Source of the DNA: Bacillota bacterium
GTDB lineage: Bacteria > Bacillota > Clostridia > Lachnospirales > Lachnospiraceae
DNA: 32,478 bases
Reading direction: 5' to 3'
Assembly: GCA_023428885.1 (NCBI GenBank)
Contig: JAEYWQ010000153.1
Span: 1-32,478 of the forward strand
Below the pieces are notes generated by a model. That model searched no databases and had not been told where the DNA came from. It saw nothing but the letters and a program-made list of their open reading frames with translations. Of the stretch, positions 1-6,577 are shown piece by piece. A program made the position numbers and the translations under genes. Positions within the stretch are counted from its first letter, which is position 1; every line of letters starts with the position of its first letter.

Positions 1-797
1 TAATGGAAGCTATCATTATTTTCAAATCCAGTACTTGTTGTAACAGCAAATCCATCGCCAATTTCAAATCCCTTGACAGCGCCAATGGACATAATGGCTT
101 TTGCAAGTACAGCATCTAGCTTATCAAATACTGGTTGTCCGACTCCTGCAGGAACACCAGAAACGATACATTCAATGACACCACCCACGGAATTATGGTT
201 ATCCATCTGCTCTTGAATTAAGTCCTCTGCTCTTTGCGAAGCTTCCAAATCTGGCATATAAAGCGGACTTGTTTCAATTAGTTCCTTTTGACACTTGTCG
301 TAATCAATGGAGATATTCCCGATGGATTTTGTATAAGTATAGATTGAAATCCCAAGTTCCTTCAAGATTGCTATGGCGATTGCACCAGCTGCAACTCTTC
401 CAGTAGTTTCTCTTCCAGAGGAACGTCCACCACCTCGATAATCGCGGAAACCATATTTCTGGTCGTAAGTATAATCCGCGTGTCCTGGGCGATAGAATTT
501 CGCGATATCGGAATAGTCATAAGGCCGATGATTCTCATTATATACAATAAGAGATATTGGAGTACCCGTAGTGTACCCATCAAAGACACCAGAAAGAATC
601 TCAAGACGATCATCTTCTTTCCTTGGAGTTGAGTATTTTGTTCGACCAGGTTTTCTTCGATCCAGATAAACTTGTATATCTTCTTTCTTTAAGGCTAGGC
701 CTGCTGGACATCCATCAACCACCACGCCAATTCCGACTCCATGGGATTCTCCCCATGTTGATATCATAAAGCTATTCCCATAAACTGATCCTGACAT
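1..797 (-). CDS. aroC: Chorismate synthase AroC (3' end beyond window)
   Basis: The enzyme converts 5-enolpyruvylshikimate-3-phosphate to chorismate, the last step of the shikimate pathway, using reduced FMN; it is cytosolic. The reverse strand reads MSGSVYGNSFMISTWGESHG, with the family signature GESHG at residues 16-20. Further in come RRPGRTKYSTPRKEDD, NENHRPYDYSDIAKFYRPGH, and a GFRDYRGGGRSSGRETTGR stretch, all characteristic of AroC FMN and substrate binding. About 265 of the usual 360-370 residues are present and the reading frame runs open off the left edge. The ATG at 797 is chosen because an AGGAGGA ribosome site lies directly upstream (about 801-807). It is divergent from xylA across a 746-bp gap. 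Identification is secure; regulation is not visible. Confidence 0.96.
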   Translation of the reverse strand, partial: MSGSVYGNSFMISTWGESHGVGIGVVVDGCPAGLALKKEDIQVYLDRRKPGRTKYSTPRKEDDRLEILSGVFDGYTTGTPISLIVYNENHRPYDYSDIAKFYRPGHADYTYDQKYGFRDYRGGGRSSGRETTGRVAAGAIAIAILKELGISIYTYTKSIGNISIDYDKCQKELIETSPLYMPDLEASQRAEDLIQEQMDNHNSVGGVIECIVSGVPAGVGQPVFDKLDAVLAKAIMSIGAVKGFEIGDGFAVTTSTGFENNDSFH

Positions 798-855
798 AAT
801 TCCTCCTATTTAATATGTTTTTTCTATTCTAAATGATATATCTTAACCTAACTAA

Positions 856-1008
856 ATAGCTCAACTTTAGGCGACATACCTTTATTTTAGATTTATACTC
901 AATTATCAAAAAGATATCTTTATCTTGATTTATCTACTTTAGATTATAACTCAACTAGTAAAGAGATATATCTACTTTAGATTATAGCTCAACTATAAAG
1001 AGATGTCT
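856..1008. repeat. Degenerate tandem repeat, about 38-bp unit
   Basis: Two near-identical adjacent units begin at 931 and 969 with TATCTACTTTAGATTATA, continue through a CTCAACTA core, and end with AAAGAGAT. They differ by one substitution and one single-base deletion. A third, more diverged copy lies at about 881-925 (TTTATTTTAGATTTATACTC...), and a partial fourth at about 856-872 (AATAGCTCAACTTTAG). Each unit contains short inverted stretches such as AAAG-GATATATC-CTTT. It is non-coding and lies upstream of the aroC start. Confidence 0.75.
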
Positions 1009-1475
1009 CTACAATAAATTCATATCTTTTTTTAAATAGTTTCATTATAATAGAAGCTATCCTACTACTTATTAATTATAGTCTGTAATTCGTTATTTGT
1101 TAATATGCTTAATTAAACTAAATATCAATTTGAACTAGCCATGATTTATTTAGTCTCCCTTCTTCAGGAAGAGTAATAAGTGAATTAGATTCATTATGTC
1201 ACAAGTAGAGCTTGTCGAATCCAATGTTACAAGCAATGTTTTGTGATAGGGAAGGGAAACAACGATGATGCTGTTGAAAAGTTCTGCTATACTTAATGGA
1301 TGGTTTCGCAAGGAAGCTAGGCTAGAAAGAGTATGTGCAATATCAAAACAATATGTTTGAAAGTAACTACTTAGATTACAAGGATGAGTTGCATGAAAAG
1401 ACTTTAGGTAGATCAAGCGATTTTGAGTTAGACGATAGGTGTTTTAAAATAAGATGGTATCCGTTAAGAATAAGA

Positions 1476-1504
1476 TTGATTTTTTTCAAGATATATGCTA
1501 CTAT
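1476..1504 (+). promoter_or_regulatory. Probable sigma-A promoter of xylA
   Basis: There is a -35 TTGATT at 1476-1481, a 17-bp spacer, and a -10 TACTAT at 1499-1504 preceded by TGC, i.e. an extended -10 (TGnTACTAT). The expected transcription start is near 1511, about 33 nt before the xylA ATG. Called by eye from spacing and consensus. Confidence 0.6.
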
Positions 1505-1509
1505 TATTA

Positions 1510-1528
1510 TAGTTTAATAACTAAACTA
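1510..1528 (+). promoter_or_regulatory. Inverted repeat at the xylA transcription start, possible XylR operator
   Basis: The sequence TAGTTTA-ATAAC-TAAACTA is a perfect 7-bp inverted repeat with a 5-nt centre. It covers the expected start of the xylA transcript and lies just before the ribosome site. The half-sites resemble the TTAGTTT/AAACTAA arms known for Bacillus XylR operators, although the arm spacing here is shorter. A repressor site is an inference; no xylR is in the window. Confidence 0.5.
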
Positions 1529-1543
1529 AAAGGAGAAAATCAT

Positions 1544-2860
1544 ATGGCATATTTTAATGTAGAGAAAATTAATTATGAAGGACCGGAAAGTAAGAACCCA
1601 TTTGCATTTAAATTCTATAATCCAGAAGAAATTGTTATGGGAAAATCAATGAAAGAGCAATTACGTTTTGCTATGTCCTATTGGCACACCTTAACTTATA
1701 TGGGAAATGACCCATTTGGTGGTGCTACTATGTTCCGTCCATGGGATCAGACAGAGGATACTATGGAGAAAGCGATTAGCCGTGTTCGCGCAGCCTTTGA
1801 ATTCATGGATAAGATGCAGATTCCATTTTTCTGTTTCCATGATGCAGATATTGCACCAAGAGCAGCGACTCTAAAAGAAACCAATGAAAACTTAGATAAG
1901 ATTGTTGAAGTTATCAAAGAAGAGATGAATCGTACTGGAATTAAGTGTCTTTGGGGAACTACCAACGCTTTTGGTGATGATAAGTTTGTTCATGGTGCAG
2001 GTACTTCTTGCAATGCAACTGTATTTGCTTATGCAGCTGCTCAGATCAAGAAGGCAATGGAAATTACCAAGGATCTTGGTGGCGTAAACTATGTATTCTG
2101 GGGTGGACGTGAAGGATATGAAACACTTCTTAATACTGATACTGGACTTGAATTAGATAACCTTGCTCGTTTATTGCAGATGGCAGTGGATTATGCGAAG
2201 GAGATTGGTTTTACTGGACAATTATTAATCGAGCCAAAACCAAAGGAACCAACCAAACATCAGTATGATTTTGATACAGCTACTGTATTAGCATTCTTAA
2301 GAAAATACAACTTACAAGACTACTTTAAAATTAACGTAGAAGCTAACCATGCAACATTAGCACAACATACTTTCCAACATGAGTTGAATCAGTGCCGTAT
2401 CAACGGTGTCTTAGGTAGCGTTGATGCTAACCAGGGTGATTTAATGCTTGGATGGGATACCGATCAGTTCCCAACTAATTTATATGATACAACACTTGCT
2501 ATGTACGAGATCCTATTAGCAGGCGGCTTTGATAAGGGTGGTTTAAACTTTGACTCTAAGGTACGCCGTGCTTCCTTCCAGGAAGATGATTTATTCTTAG
2601 CTTACATCGCTGGTATGGATGCATTTGCTCATGGCTTAAAGGTAGCAGCAGCCTTGATTCAGGATCGCGTATTAGAAGATTTCAAAGATCAACGTTATGC
2701 AAGCTACAAAGAAGGGCTTGGTAAAGACATCATTGAAGGTAAAGTAGGATTCAAAGAATTAGAAGCTTATGCATTAGAGCATGGTGTTACTAAGAATACC
2801 TCTGGCCGTCAGGAAATGTTAGAAGCAATCTTAAACCAGTATCTTTATAACACAAAGTAA
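1544..2860 (+). CDS. xylA: Xylose isomerase
   Basis: XylA interconverts D-xylose and D-xylulose (and glucose/fructose) in the cytosol and needs two divalent metals. The protein is 438 residues, the usual length of the class II enzymes with the longer N-terminus. Visible active-site features are FCFHDAD (catalytic H99 and D102), IEPKPKEPTKHQYDFD (metal ligand E230, K232), EANHATLA (E266, H269), SVDANQGD (D294), GWDTDQFP (D305, D307) and LNFDSKVRR (D337). The in-frame codon at 1454 would add 30 unrelated residues. The ATG at 1544 is chosen because AAAAGGAGAAA stands about 7 nt before it and because MAYF...YEGPESKNPFAFKFY is the normal family start. It appears monocistronic, with a promoter, possible operator and terminator hairpin. 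No xylulokinase or transporter is adjacent. Confidence 0.97.
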   Translation: MAYFNVEKINYEGPESKNPFAFKFYNPEEIVMGKSMKEQLRFAMSYWHTLTYMGNDPFGGATMFRPWDQTEDTMEKAISRVRAAFEFMDKMQIPFFCFHDADIAPRAATLKETNENLDKIVEVIKEEMNRTGIKCLWGTTNAFGDDKFVHGAGTSCNATVFAYAAAQIKKAMEITKDLGGVNYVFWGGREGYETLLNTDTGLELDNLARLLQMAVDYAKEIGFTGQLLIEPKPKEPTKHQYDFDTATVLAFLRKYNLQDYFKINVEANHATLAQHTFQHELNQCRINGVLGSVDANQGDLMLGWDTDQFPTNLYDTTLAMYEILLAGGFDKGGLNFDSKVRRASFQEDDLFLAYIAGMDAFAHGLKVAAALIQDRVLEDFKDQRYASYKEGLGKDIIEGKVGFKELEAYALEHGVTKNTSGRQEMLEAILNQYLYNTK

Positions 2861-2911
2861 TTTTTTATCGGATGGAATGATTTTGAAAGATATCATTTTA
2901 TAAGTTGATAG

Positions 2912-2956
2912 AAAGACAGAGATGAGACACGTATTGTGTACTCATTTCTGTCTTTT
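2912..2956 (+). terminator. Terminator hairpin after xylA
   Basis: A long stem is formed by AAAGACAGAGATGAG + ACAC and GTGT + ACTCATTTCTGTCTTT, with a 5-nt loop GTATT and one unpaired A. It is followed by a short T-rich end (CTTTTGTGC). It lies 52 nt after the xylA stop and should end that transcript. The T tract is short, so efficiency is uncertain. Confidence 0.7.
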
Positions 2957-2989
2957 GTGCTAATTTCCAACACCTTCTACAAAGAAGTA

Positions 2990-3007
2990 AGAATAGCTTA
3001 CTATTCT
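2990..3007 (+). repeat. Small inverted repeat upstream of the tspO-like gene
   Basis: AGAATAG-CTTA-CTATTCT is a perfect 7-bp stem with a 4-nt loop, ending 16 nt before the GGAGGTG ribosome site of the downstream gene. It could be an mRNA leader hairpin or a regulator site; there is no further evidence. Confidence 0.4.
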
Positions 3008-3038
3008 GTGAATAAACTTTAGTGGAGGTGATTTGGTA

Positions 3039-3503
3039 ATGAGAATTAGTTGGAAAACTTTATTAGGAAGTATTTCCATTAGTTTGCTAGTTGGTGGATT
3101 AGCAGGGTTTTTAACTCGAAATAGTATGGATGTATATCAGGCGTTAGAGAAACCATCTATATCCCCACCAGGATGGATCTTTCCTGTCGTTTGGACGATT
3201 CTATATATTCTTATGGGCATTTCAGCTTATATCATATATGAATCACAAGATCCAAATAGTGAAAAAGCATTACAGTTATATGGAGCCCAGCTGGTCATTA
3301 ATTTTACTTGGTCGATTGTCTTTTTCTTAATGCAAGATTATTGGCTTGCTTTCATGGTTTTAGTTGTACTGTGGGTAATGATTCTTATGATGATCCTAGA
3401 ATTTTATCGAATTAATAAGATTGCTGGGCTGTTACAGATACCGTATTTACTATGGGTTACGTTTGCTGGCTATCTTAATTTTATGATAGCTTTATCCAAT
3501 TAA
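3039..3503 (+). CDS. tspO: TspO/MBR family membrane protein (tryptophan-rich sensory protein)
   Basis: TspO proteins are five-helix membrane proteins, related to the mitochondrial translocator protein, that bind tetrapyrroles and are linked to stress signalling. Their precise role in Clostridia is not settled. The 154-residue product is the typical size and almost wholly hydrophobic. Family hallmarks are EKPSISPPGWIFPVVWTILY (the KPxxxPPGWxFPxxWTxLY motif, about residues 35-54), LMGISAY, NFTWSIVFF and PYLLWVTFAGYLNFMIAL near the C-terminus. A TTG at 3033 is in frame but sits too close to the ribosome site. The ATG at 3039 has GGAGGTG (3024-3030) at 8 nt. It stands alone, between the xylA terminator and the kinase gene. 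The tspO symbol is by family only. Confidence 0.88.
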   Translation: MRISWKTLLGSISISLLVGGLAGFLTRNSMDVYQALEKPSISPPGWIFPVVWTILYILMGISAYIIYESQDPNSEKALQLYGAQLVINFTWSIVFFLMQDYWLAFMVLVVLWVMILMMILEFYRINKIAGLLQIPYLLWVTFAGYLNFMIALSN

Positions 3504-3753
3504 TAGACGAAGAGAGAAAGAAAGTATTAGCTTTCATTAGAGGAGAATTTGTTCTCTCTATCATAATTGATTTGCTTAGAACACGCGCTAAGTTTATAAT
3601 AGGAATAAGTATATATTCTTTACGATGATTGATTGAGATTATGATGTATGGGAAGTTTTTTGAAAAGGGAAACATTCCATTGTTTCATGGTTTGTAATCT
3701 TATTCATGAAGGATGTGAAGTATTTGAGTTTATCGTAAGAGAGGATGAAACCA

Positions 3754-4683
3754 ATGATTATTACAGTTACTCTAAATCCAGCAATCGACAAAACAGTAGA
3801 TATCGGTGACTTCCATTATGGAGGATTGAATCGTATTACGATGGTTGTGCAAGATCCTGGGGGGAAAGGAATTAATGTATCAAAAACCATTCATCACTTA
3901 GGGGGGCAGACGATTGCGACCGGATTTCTGGGCGGGAACGGTGGTAGAATCCTTAATGATAGTCTACAAAAACTCGGAATTAAGACGGATTTTATACAGG
4001 TGTCTGGGGAAAGCAGAACCAATCTGAAGGTGCTTGATATTAAGGGGAAGGTGACAGAATTCAATGAGCCTGGTCCTGTAATTGAAGAAGCTGCTGTCAA
4101 TGAACTTTTGATGAAATTAGAGAGTATGGCTAATTCTGATACCATGTTTGTTTTAGCAGGTAGCATACCAAAGGGTGTTGATAGTGGAATATATGGTAAA
4201 ATCACAGAGATTGTGAAACGCAAGAAAGCCAAAGTGTTTTTAGATGCGGATGGGGAATTGTTTGCAAAAGGGATAGAGGCGAAGCCTGATTACATCAAGC
4301 CAAATCGTTTTGAGTTAGAAGAGTATTTTAACTTTGAAGGTAGAGCATCCATCGATGATTTAGCCTTAATGGGAAGAAAATTACTAGATAAAGGTATTGG
4401 TACCGTTGCTATTTCCCTTGGAGGTGAGGGGGCATTATTTGTATTGCCAAAAGAAACTATCATAGCACCTGGGCTTAAGGTAGAAGCTCATTCCACCGTC
4501 GGAGCAGGTGATGCAATGGTTGCAGCCCTGGCTTATGGGATCGACTTAAGCCTTCCGATGAAAGAAACTATTAAATTAGGAATTGCGACCTCTGCCGGTG
4601 CTGTTACCACGGTGGGTACCAAGTCAGCAACAAAGGAAAAGGTGGACGAACTAAAACAATATGTTACTATGTCTGTGATATAA
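3754..4683 (+). CDS. PfkB-family hexose-phosphate kinase, 1-phosphofructokinase type
   Basis: A ribokinase/PfkB-fold sugar kinase. Members of this subgroup phosphorylate fructose 1-phosphate to fructose 1,6-bisphosphate (FruK) or tagatose 6-phosphate (LacC). The 309-residue protein starts with the typical MIITVTLNPAIDKTV. It has signature 1 (GGKGINVSKTIHHLGG, about 36-51) and signature 2, STVGAGDAMVAALAYG, with the catalytic base D253 in GAGD. An ATG at 3745 would have its purine-rich site touching it. The ATG at 3754 has AGAGAGG at about 9 nt and gives the normal family N-terminus, so it is preferred. There is no fruA PTS gene or fruR beside it, so the substrate cannot be set from context. 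It ends at a shared terminator with the convergent acetyltransferase gene. Confidence 0.87.
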   Translation: MIITVTLNPAIDKTVDIGDFHYGGLNRITMVVQDPGGKGINVSKTIHHLGGQTIATGFLGGNGGRILNDSLQKLGIKTDFIQVSGESRTNLKVLDIKGKVTEFNEPGPVIEEAAVNELLMKLESMANSDTMFVLAGSIPKGVDSGIYGKITEIVKRKKAKVFLDADGELFAKGIEAKPDYIKPNRFELEEYFNFEGRASIDDLALMGRKLLDKGIGTVAISLGGEGALFVLPKETIIAPGLKVEAHSTVGAGDAMVAALAYGIDLSLPMKETIKLGIATSAGAVTTVGTKSATKEKVDELKQYVTMSVI

Positions 4684-4694
4684 GGAAGAAAAAG

Positions 4695-4740
4695 AAAGGA
4701 GAAAGCTTGCTTGCTGACTCCTTTTATATTTTCTTATATT
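4695..4740 (+). terminator. Probable bidirectional terminator between convergent genes
   Basis: AAAGGAG (4695-4701) pairs with CTCCTTT (4718-4724). An inner AGC/GCT pairing closes a 6-nt loop, and a T-rich tract follows on the plus strand (4722-4748). On the minus strand the same stem is followed by CTTTTTCTT, so it can also end the acetyltransferase transcript. Confidence 0.6.
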
Positions 4741-4748
4741 TTTTTTAT

Positions 4749-5531
4749 TTATTTCCACCAATCACTTGGTATCTGGTCTAATTCAATGATAGAGTTCAGA
4801 TTGTGAGATAAGATCTGTTTGGTCGTTTCGAATAATTTATTTGCATCACATAGAATACTTAAAGCATCTCCAAACTTTACTTGCTTTGCTGCTTTGCTGT
4901 CATAGAATGCTTGCTGTAATTTGTTGTAGCTTAGTGAGATATGGGCAGTTTTGGGATTATAATGACGATATACATGACTGGTCTTTAAGCTACCATCAGG
5001 CATTACAATTTGAAATTGTACAGGAGAAGGAGTGAATCTGTCTGGCACCTGTAGTATTTCTTCGACGCAATGTAGATAAGTATTACGACTATGGTTAACT
5101 CCTAATAAAAGTATCTTAGCGTTACGCTCCCTTAGGCGGTTATAACAGCCATCAGGAGAACATGGGGTTGTTATCCTATCTTCCCCCTTAAGAAAGTCAA
5201 TGCTGTCTTTGCCAAAGGCAGCTAAACTATGAGTTGGATGAAGGGAACGAAAAACACCTTCTCGTTTTCTAAAGAGGTTGGTAAGAAGACCAACGCACGA
5301 AGGCTCCTTTGCTGGATTATATACATTATGTACTTCGTTCATATTTGCCCAAGTGTGTGTTGGTAGTATCAGTAGACCATCTGCGAGATATTCCATAAAG
5401 ACATCTAAGACAGTGTCAGCGCCACCTTCCACAGCACCAATGGATCTCATAGAGGAGTGGATTAATAAGGTATCTGTGGATTGAATTCCCATTTCACTAA
5501 TTGCATTCTTTAATGCTTGCTTTGTATACAT
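4749..5531 (-). CDS. Aminoglycoside N(3)-acetyltransferase family protein (AAC(3)/YokD-like)
   Basis: AAC(3) enzymes transfer acetyl from acetyl-CoA to the 3-amino group of 2-deoxystreptamine antibiotics. Many chromosomal relatives (YokD-like) have other or unknown acceptors. The 260-residue protein shows LLIHSSMRSIGAVEGG (23-37), ILPTHTW (55-61), the catalytic-site stretch HPTHSLAAFG (98-107, H98 and H101), TPCSPDGCYNRL (122-133) and KILLLGVNHSRNTYLH (139-154). These are in the family order. The ATG at 5531 is used rather than an upstream in-frame ATG at 5582 because AAAGGTGA lies 8 nt before it and MYTKQALKNAI is a normal family start. It is convergent with the kinase and alone in its unit. 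A hairpin upstream may affect expression. Whether it confers resistance cannot be told from sequence. Confidence 0.85.
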   Translation of the reverse strand: MYTKQALKNAISEMGIQSTDTLLIHSSMRSIGAVEGGADTVLDVFMEYLADGLLILPTHTWANMNEVHNVYNPAKEPSCVGLLTNLFRKREGVFRSLHPTHSLAAFGKDSIDFLKGEDRITTPCSPDGCYNRLRERNAKILLLGVNHSRNTYLHCVEEILQVPDRFTPSPVQFQIVMPDGSLKTSHVYRHYNPKTAHISLSYNKLQQAFYDSKAAKQVKFGDALSILCDANKLFETTKQILSHNLNSIIELDQIPSDWWK

Positions 5532-5615
5532 TATGATGTCACCTTTCACTAGTCGATACTTTTTGGGGAGGCACGCATACAATCAGCAAGCTGCCTCACT
5601 TGTCATGAATAATAA

Positions 5616-5642
5616 AAGGTCTGTGAATTGATCACAGACCTT
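5616..5642 (-). terminator. Terminator-like hairpin in the leader of the acetyltransferase gene
   Basis: A perfect 11-bp stem AAGGTCTGTGA / TCACAGACCTT has a 5-nt loop. Read on the minus strand it is followed by TTATTATT; on the plus strand by ATTTTTAC. It is 85 nt upstream of the ATG at 5531. Weak promoter-like boxes for the minus strand (TAGACT-17-TAAAGT, near 5665-5695) would place it inside the mRNA leader. It could be an attenuator or simply a bidirectional terminator. Confidence 0.6.
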
Positions 5643-5842
5643 ATTTTTACCTATATTTCATTGTCAACTTTAACATATCTGTAAATAAAAGTCTAGTATT
5701 AATTTTTATCTTTGAAAAATTGATAAAATTGATAAAATCTTATTTAGAAAGGAGTTACAATTCAGACTTCTATAACTATTAGGTGTTTTGTGGAATAAAA
5801 CCCAAGAAATTTAGGCAATATAATGATCTTTATACTGCTTGA

Positions 5843-6062
5843 CAAAAAAAGGTTGTTGCGGTTGATAAGATCAAGGAATGGTTATAAGAGGGTTATGATA
5901 CGATAGCAGTTATCTGTAAAGATGAAGAGGAGGCTATCAGTGTTCAGAAACAGCTGAAAGGCCACCTACCTATCCAGGAGAGTAGTTCTAAATGATGCAA
6001 ATGCTAAATTACTTTATGTAGCTGCTACGAGAGCGTTACATGAGTTAACCATAGTTTATTGA
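5843..6062 (+). pseudogene. Remnant of a superfamily I helicase (UvrD/HelD-like), C-terminal part
   Basis: Two fragments in different frames resemble the end of UvrD/HelD-type helicases. From 5843 the frame reads QKKVVAVDKIKEWL, a stop, then EGYDTIAVICKDEEEAISVQ and on to a stop at 5993. After a frame change, 5994-6062 reads DANAKLLYVAATRALHELTI-VY and stop. The latter is the conserved motif VI region (LLYVAxTRAxxxL), in which the arginine binds ATP gamma-phosphate. The intervening motif V region (KGLEFD-type) and all N-terminal motifs are missing. The stop codon, frameshift and internal deletion show the gene is dead. A palindromic terminator (6061-6080) still follows. Confidence 0.72.
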
Positions 6063-6080
6063 GGGGAACTGTCTCCCCTC
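6061..6080 (+). terminator. Hairpin after the helicase remnant
   Basis: GAGGGGA-ACTGTC-TCCCCTC is a GC-rich 7-bp stem with a 6-nt loop that overlaps the stop codon of the remnant. It is followed by TTATAG. It is probably the leftover terminator of the lost gene. Confidence 0.55.
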
Positions 6081-6148
6081 TTATAGTAATAGGATGAAAT
6101 AAAAGAATGTGGAACAAAGTATACTATGTGATTTCACAAGCAAAGATT

Positions 6149-6183
6149 ATGACAGGCGGACAGCTGACATGTCCGCCTGTCAT
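6149..6183. terminator. Strong 14-bp hairpin, possible terminator
   Basis: ATGACAGGCGGACA pairs perfectly with TGTCCGCCTGTCAT across a 7-nt loop. Flanking AAA and TTT can extend the stem after a small bulge. No long T run follows on either strand (TCTTTC on plus, AATCTTTG on minus), so it may be a terminator, an RNA end-protecting element or a relic of one. It is unusually GC-rich for its surroundings. Confidence 0.5.
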
Positions 6184-6508
6184 CTTTCAGCTTGCTTGAA
6201 GTAGTTTCACTGGGGTAGGATGAAATGGCTAATAGATTTTTACGTCTATTTTAAGATTGATTATTAGTGGGAAAATAAGAAGTATGTAGAGAGTTATTAG
6301 CAAAGATTCTAAAATAATATAAATAGAGGATGGGGATATAATATAATATTACATAAACTTATTCGAAAGCTAATGCCTGTATTTTCTAATCTAACTATCA
6401 AATAAAATCTATCCTGCATATTTTTATAGTAGAAACTCATAATATTTCTCAGAATCTATAATGAAAATAGGAAAAAATATGAAATATTTAAAAAAAAGAA
6501 ATTTTTAC

Positions 6509-6537
6509 TTGTCAGCAATGTGAAAATAGTATATGAT
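6509..6537 (+). promoter_or_regulatory. Probable sigma-A promoter of topA
   Basis: There is a -35 TTGTCA at 6509-6514, a spacer of exactly 17 bp, and a -10 TATGAT at 6532-6537. GATAAT at 6535-6540 is an alternative -10. The expected start is near 6545, giving a leader of about 33 nt to the ATG at 6578. Confidence 0.65.
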
Positions 6538-6577
6538 AATCAAAGTTTAATTCTGAAACATATGAGGGGAGAAAACG

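Larger units (their letters stand above)
798..1543. other. AT-rich intergenic region between aroC and xylA
   Basis: This stretch of about 750 bp separates the divergent aroC and xylA. It contains a degenerate 38-bp tandem repeat in its aroC-proximal half and the xylA promoter at its right end. Between about 1140 and 1450 short open frames exist on both strands (60-88 codons). None has a ribosome site or a protein family I recognise, and stops interrupt all plus-strand frames. It may be decayed coding sequence, but I cannot name a parent gene. Confidence 0.6.
5532..6577. other. Long intergenic region with hairpins and a gene remnant
   Basis: About 1 kb lies between the acetyltransferase gene and topA. 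It holds a terminator-like hairpin (5616-5642), a 9-bp tandem ATTGATAAA pair (5719-5736), a decayed helicase fragment (5843-6062), two strong hairpins (6061-6080 and 6149-6183), and the topA promoter at its right end. Very AT-rich sequence between 6230 and 6500 shows nothing else that I recognise. Confidence 0.65.

Noticed and set aside
1150..1416. 88-codon minus-strand open frame between aroC and xylA
   Set aside because: No ribosome site, no recognisable family, hydrophobic and low-complexity composition; likely chance in AT-rich DNA.
1335..1517. 60-codon plus-strand open frame before xylA
   Set aside because: No ribosome site, runs through the xylA promoter, and resembles no known protein. 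It could be part of an old gene, but no parent can be named.
3511..3559. AGAGAGAA/TTCTCTCT pairing after the tspO-like gene
   Set aside because: The stem is 8 bp with a 33-nt interior and no T run; purine/pyrimidine-rich low complexity makes chance pairing likely. Not called a terminator.
3669..3686. GAAACA-N6-TGTTTC inverted repeat before the PfkB-family kinase
   Set aside because: Only 6-bp arms, no match to a known operator, and no promoter found close enough to judge.
5583..5606. Seven-codon minus-strand frame (MTSEAAC) in the acetyltransferase leader
   Set aside because: No ribosome site; such short frames arise by chance. Not claimed as a leader peptide.
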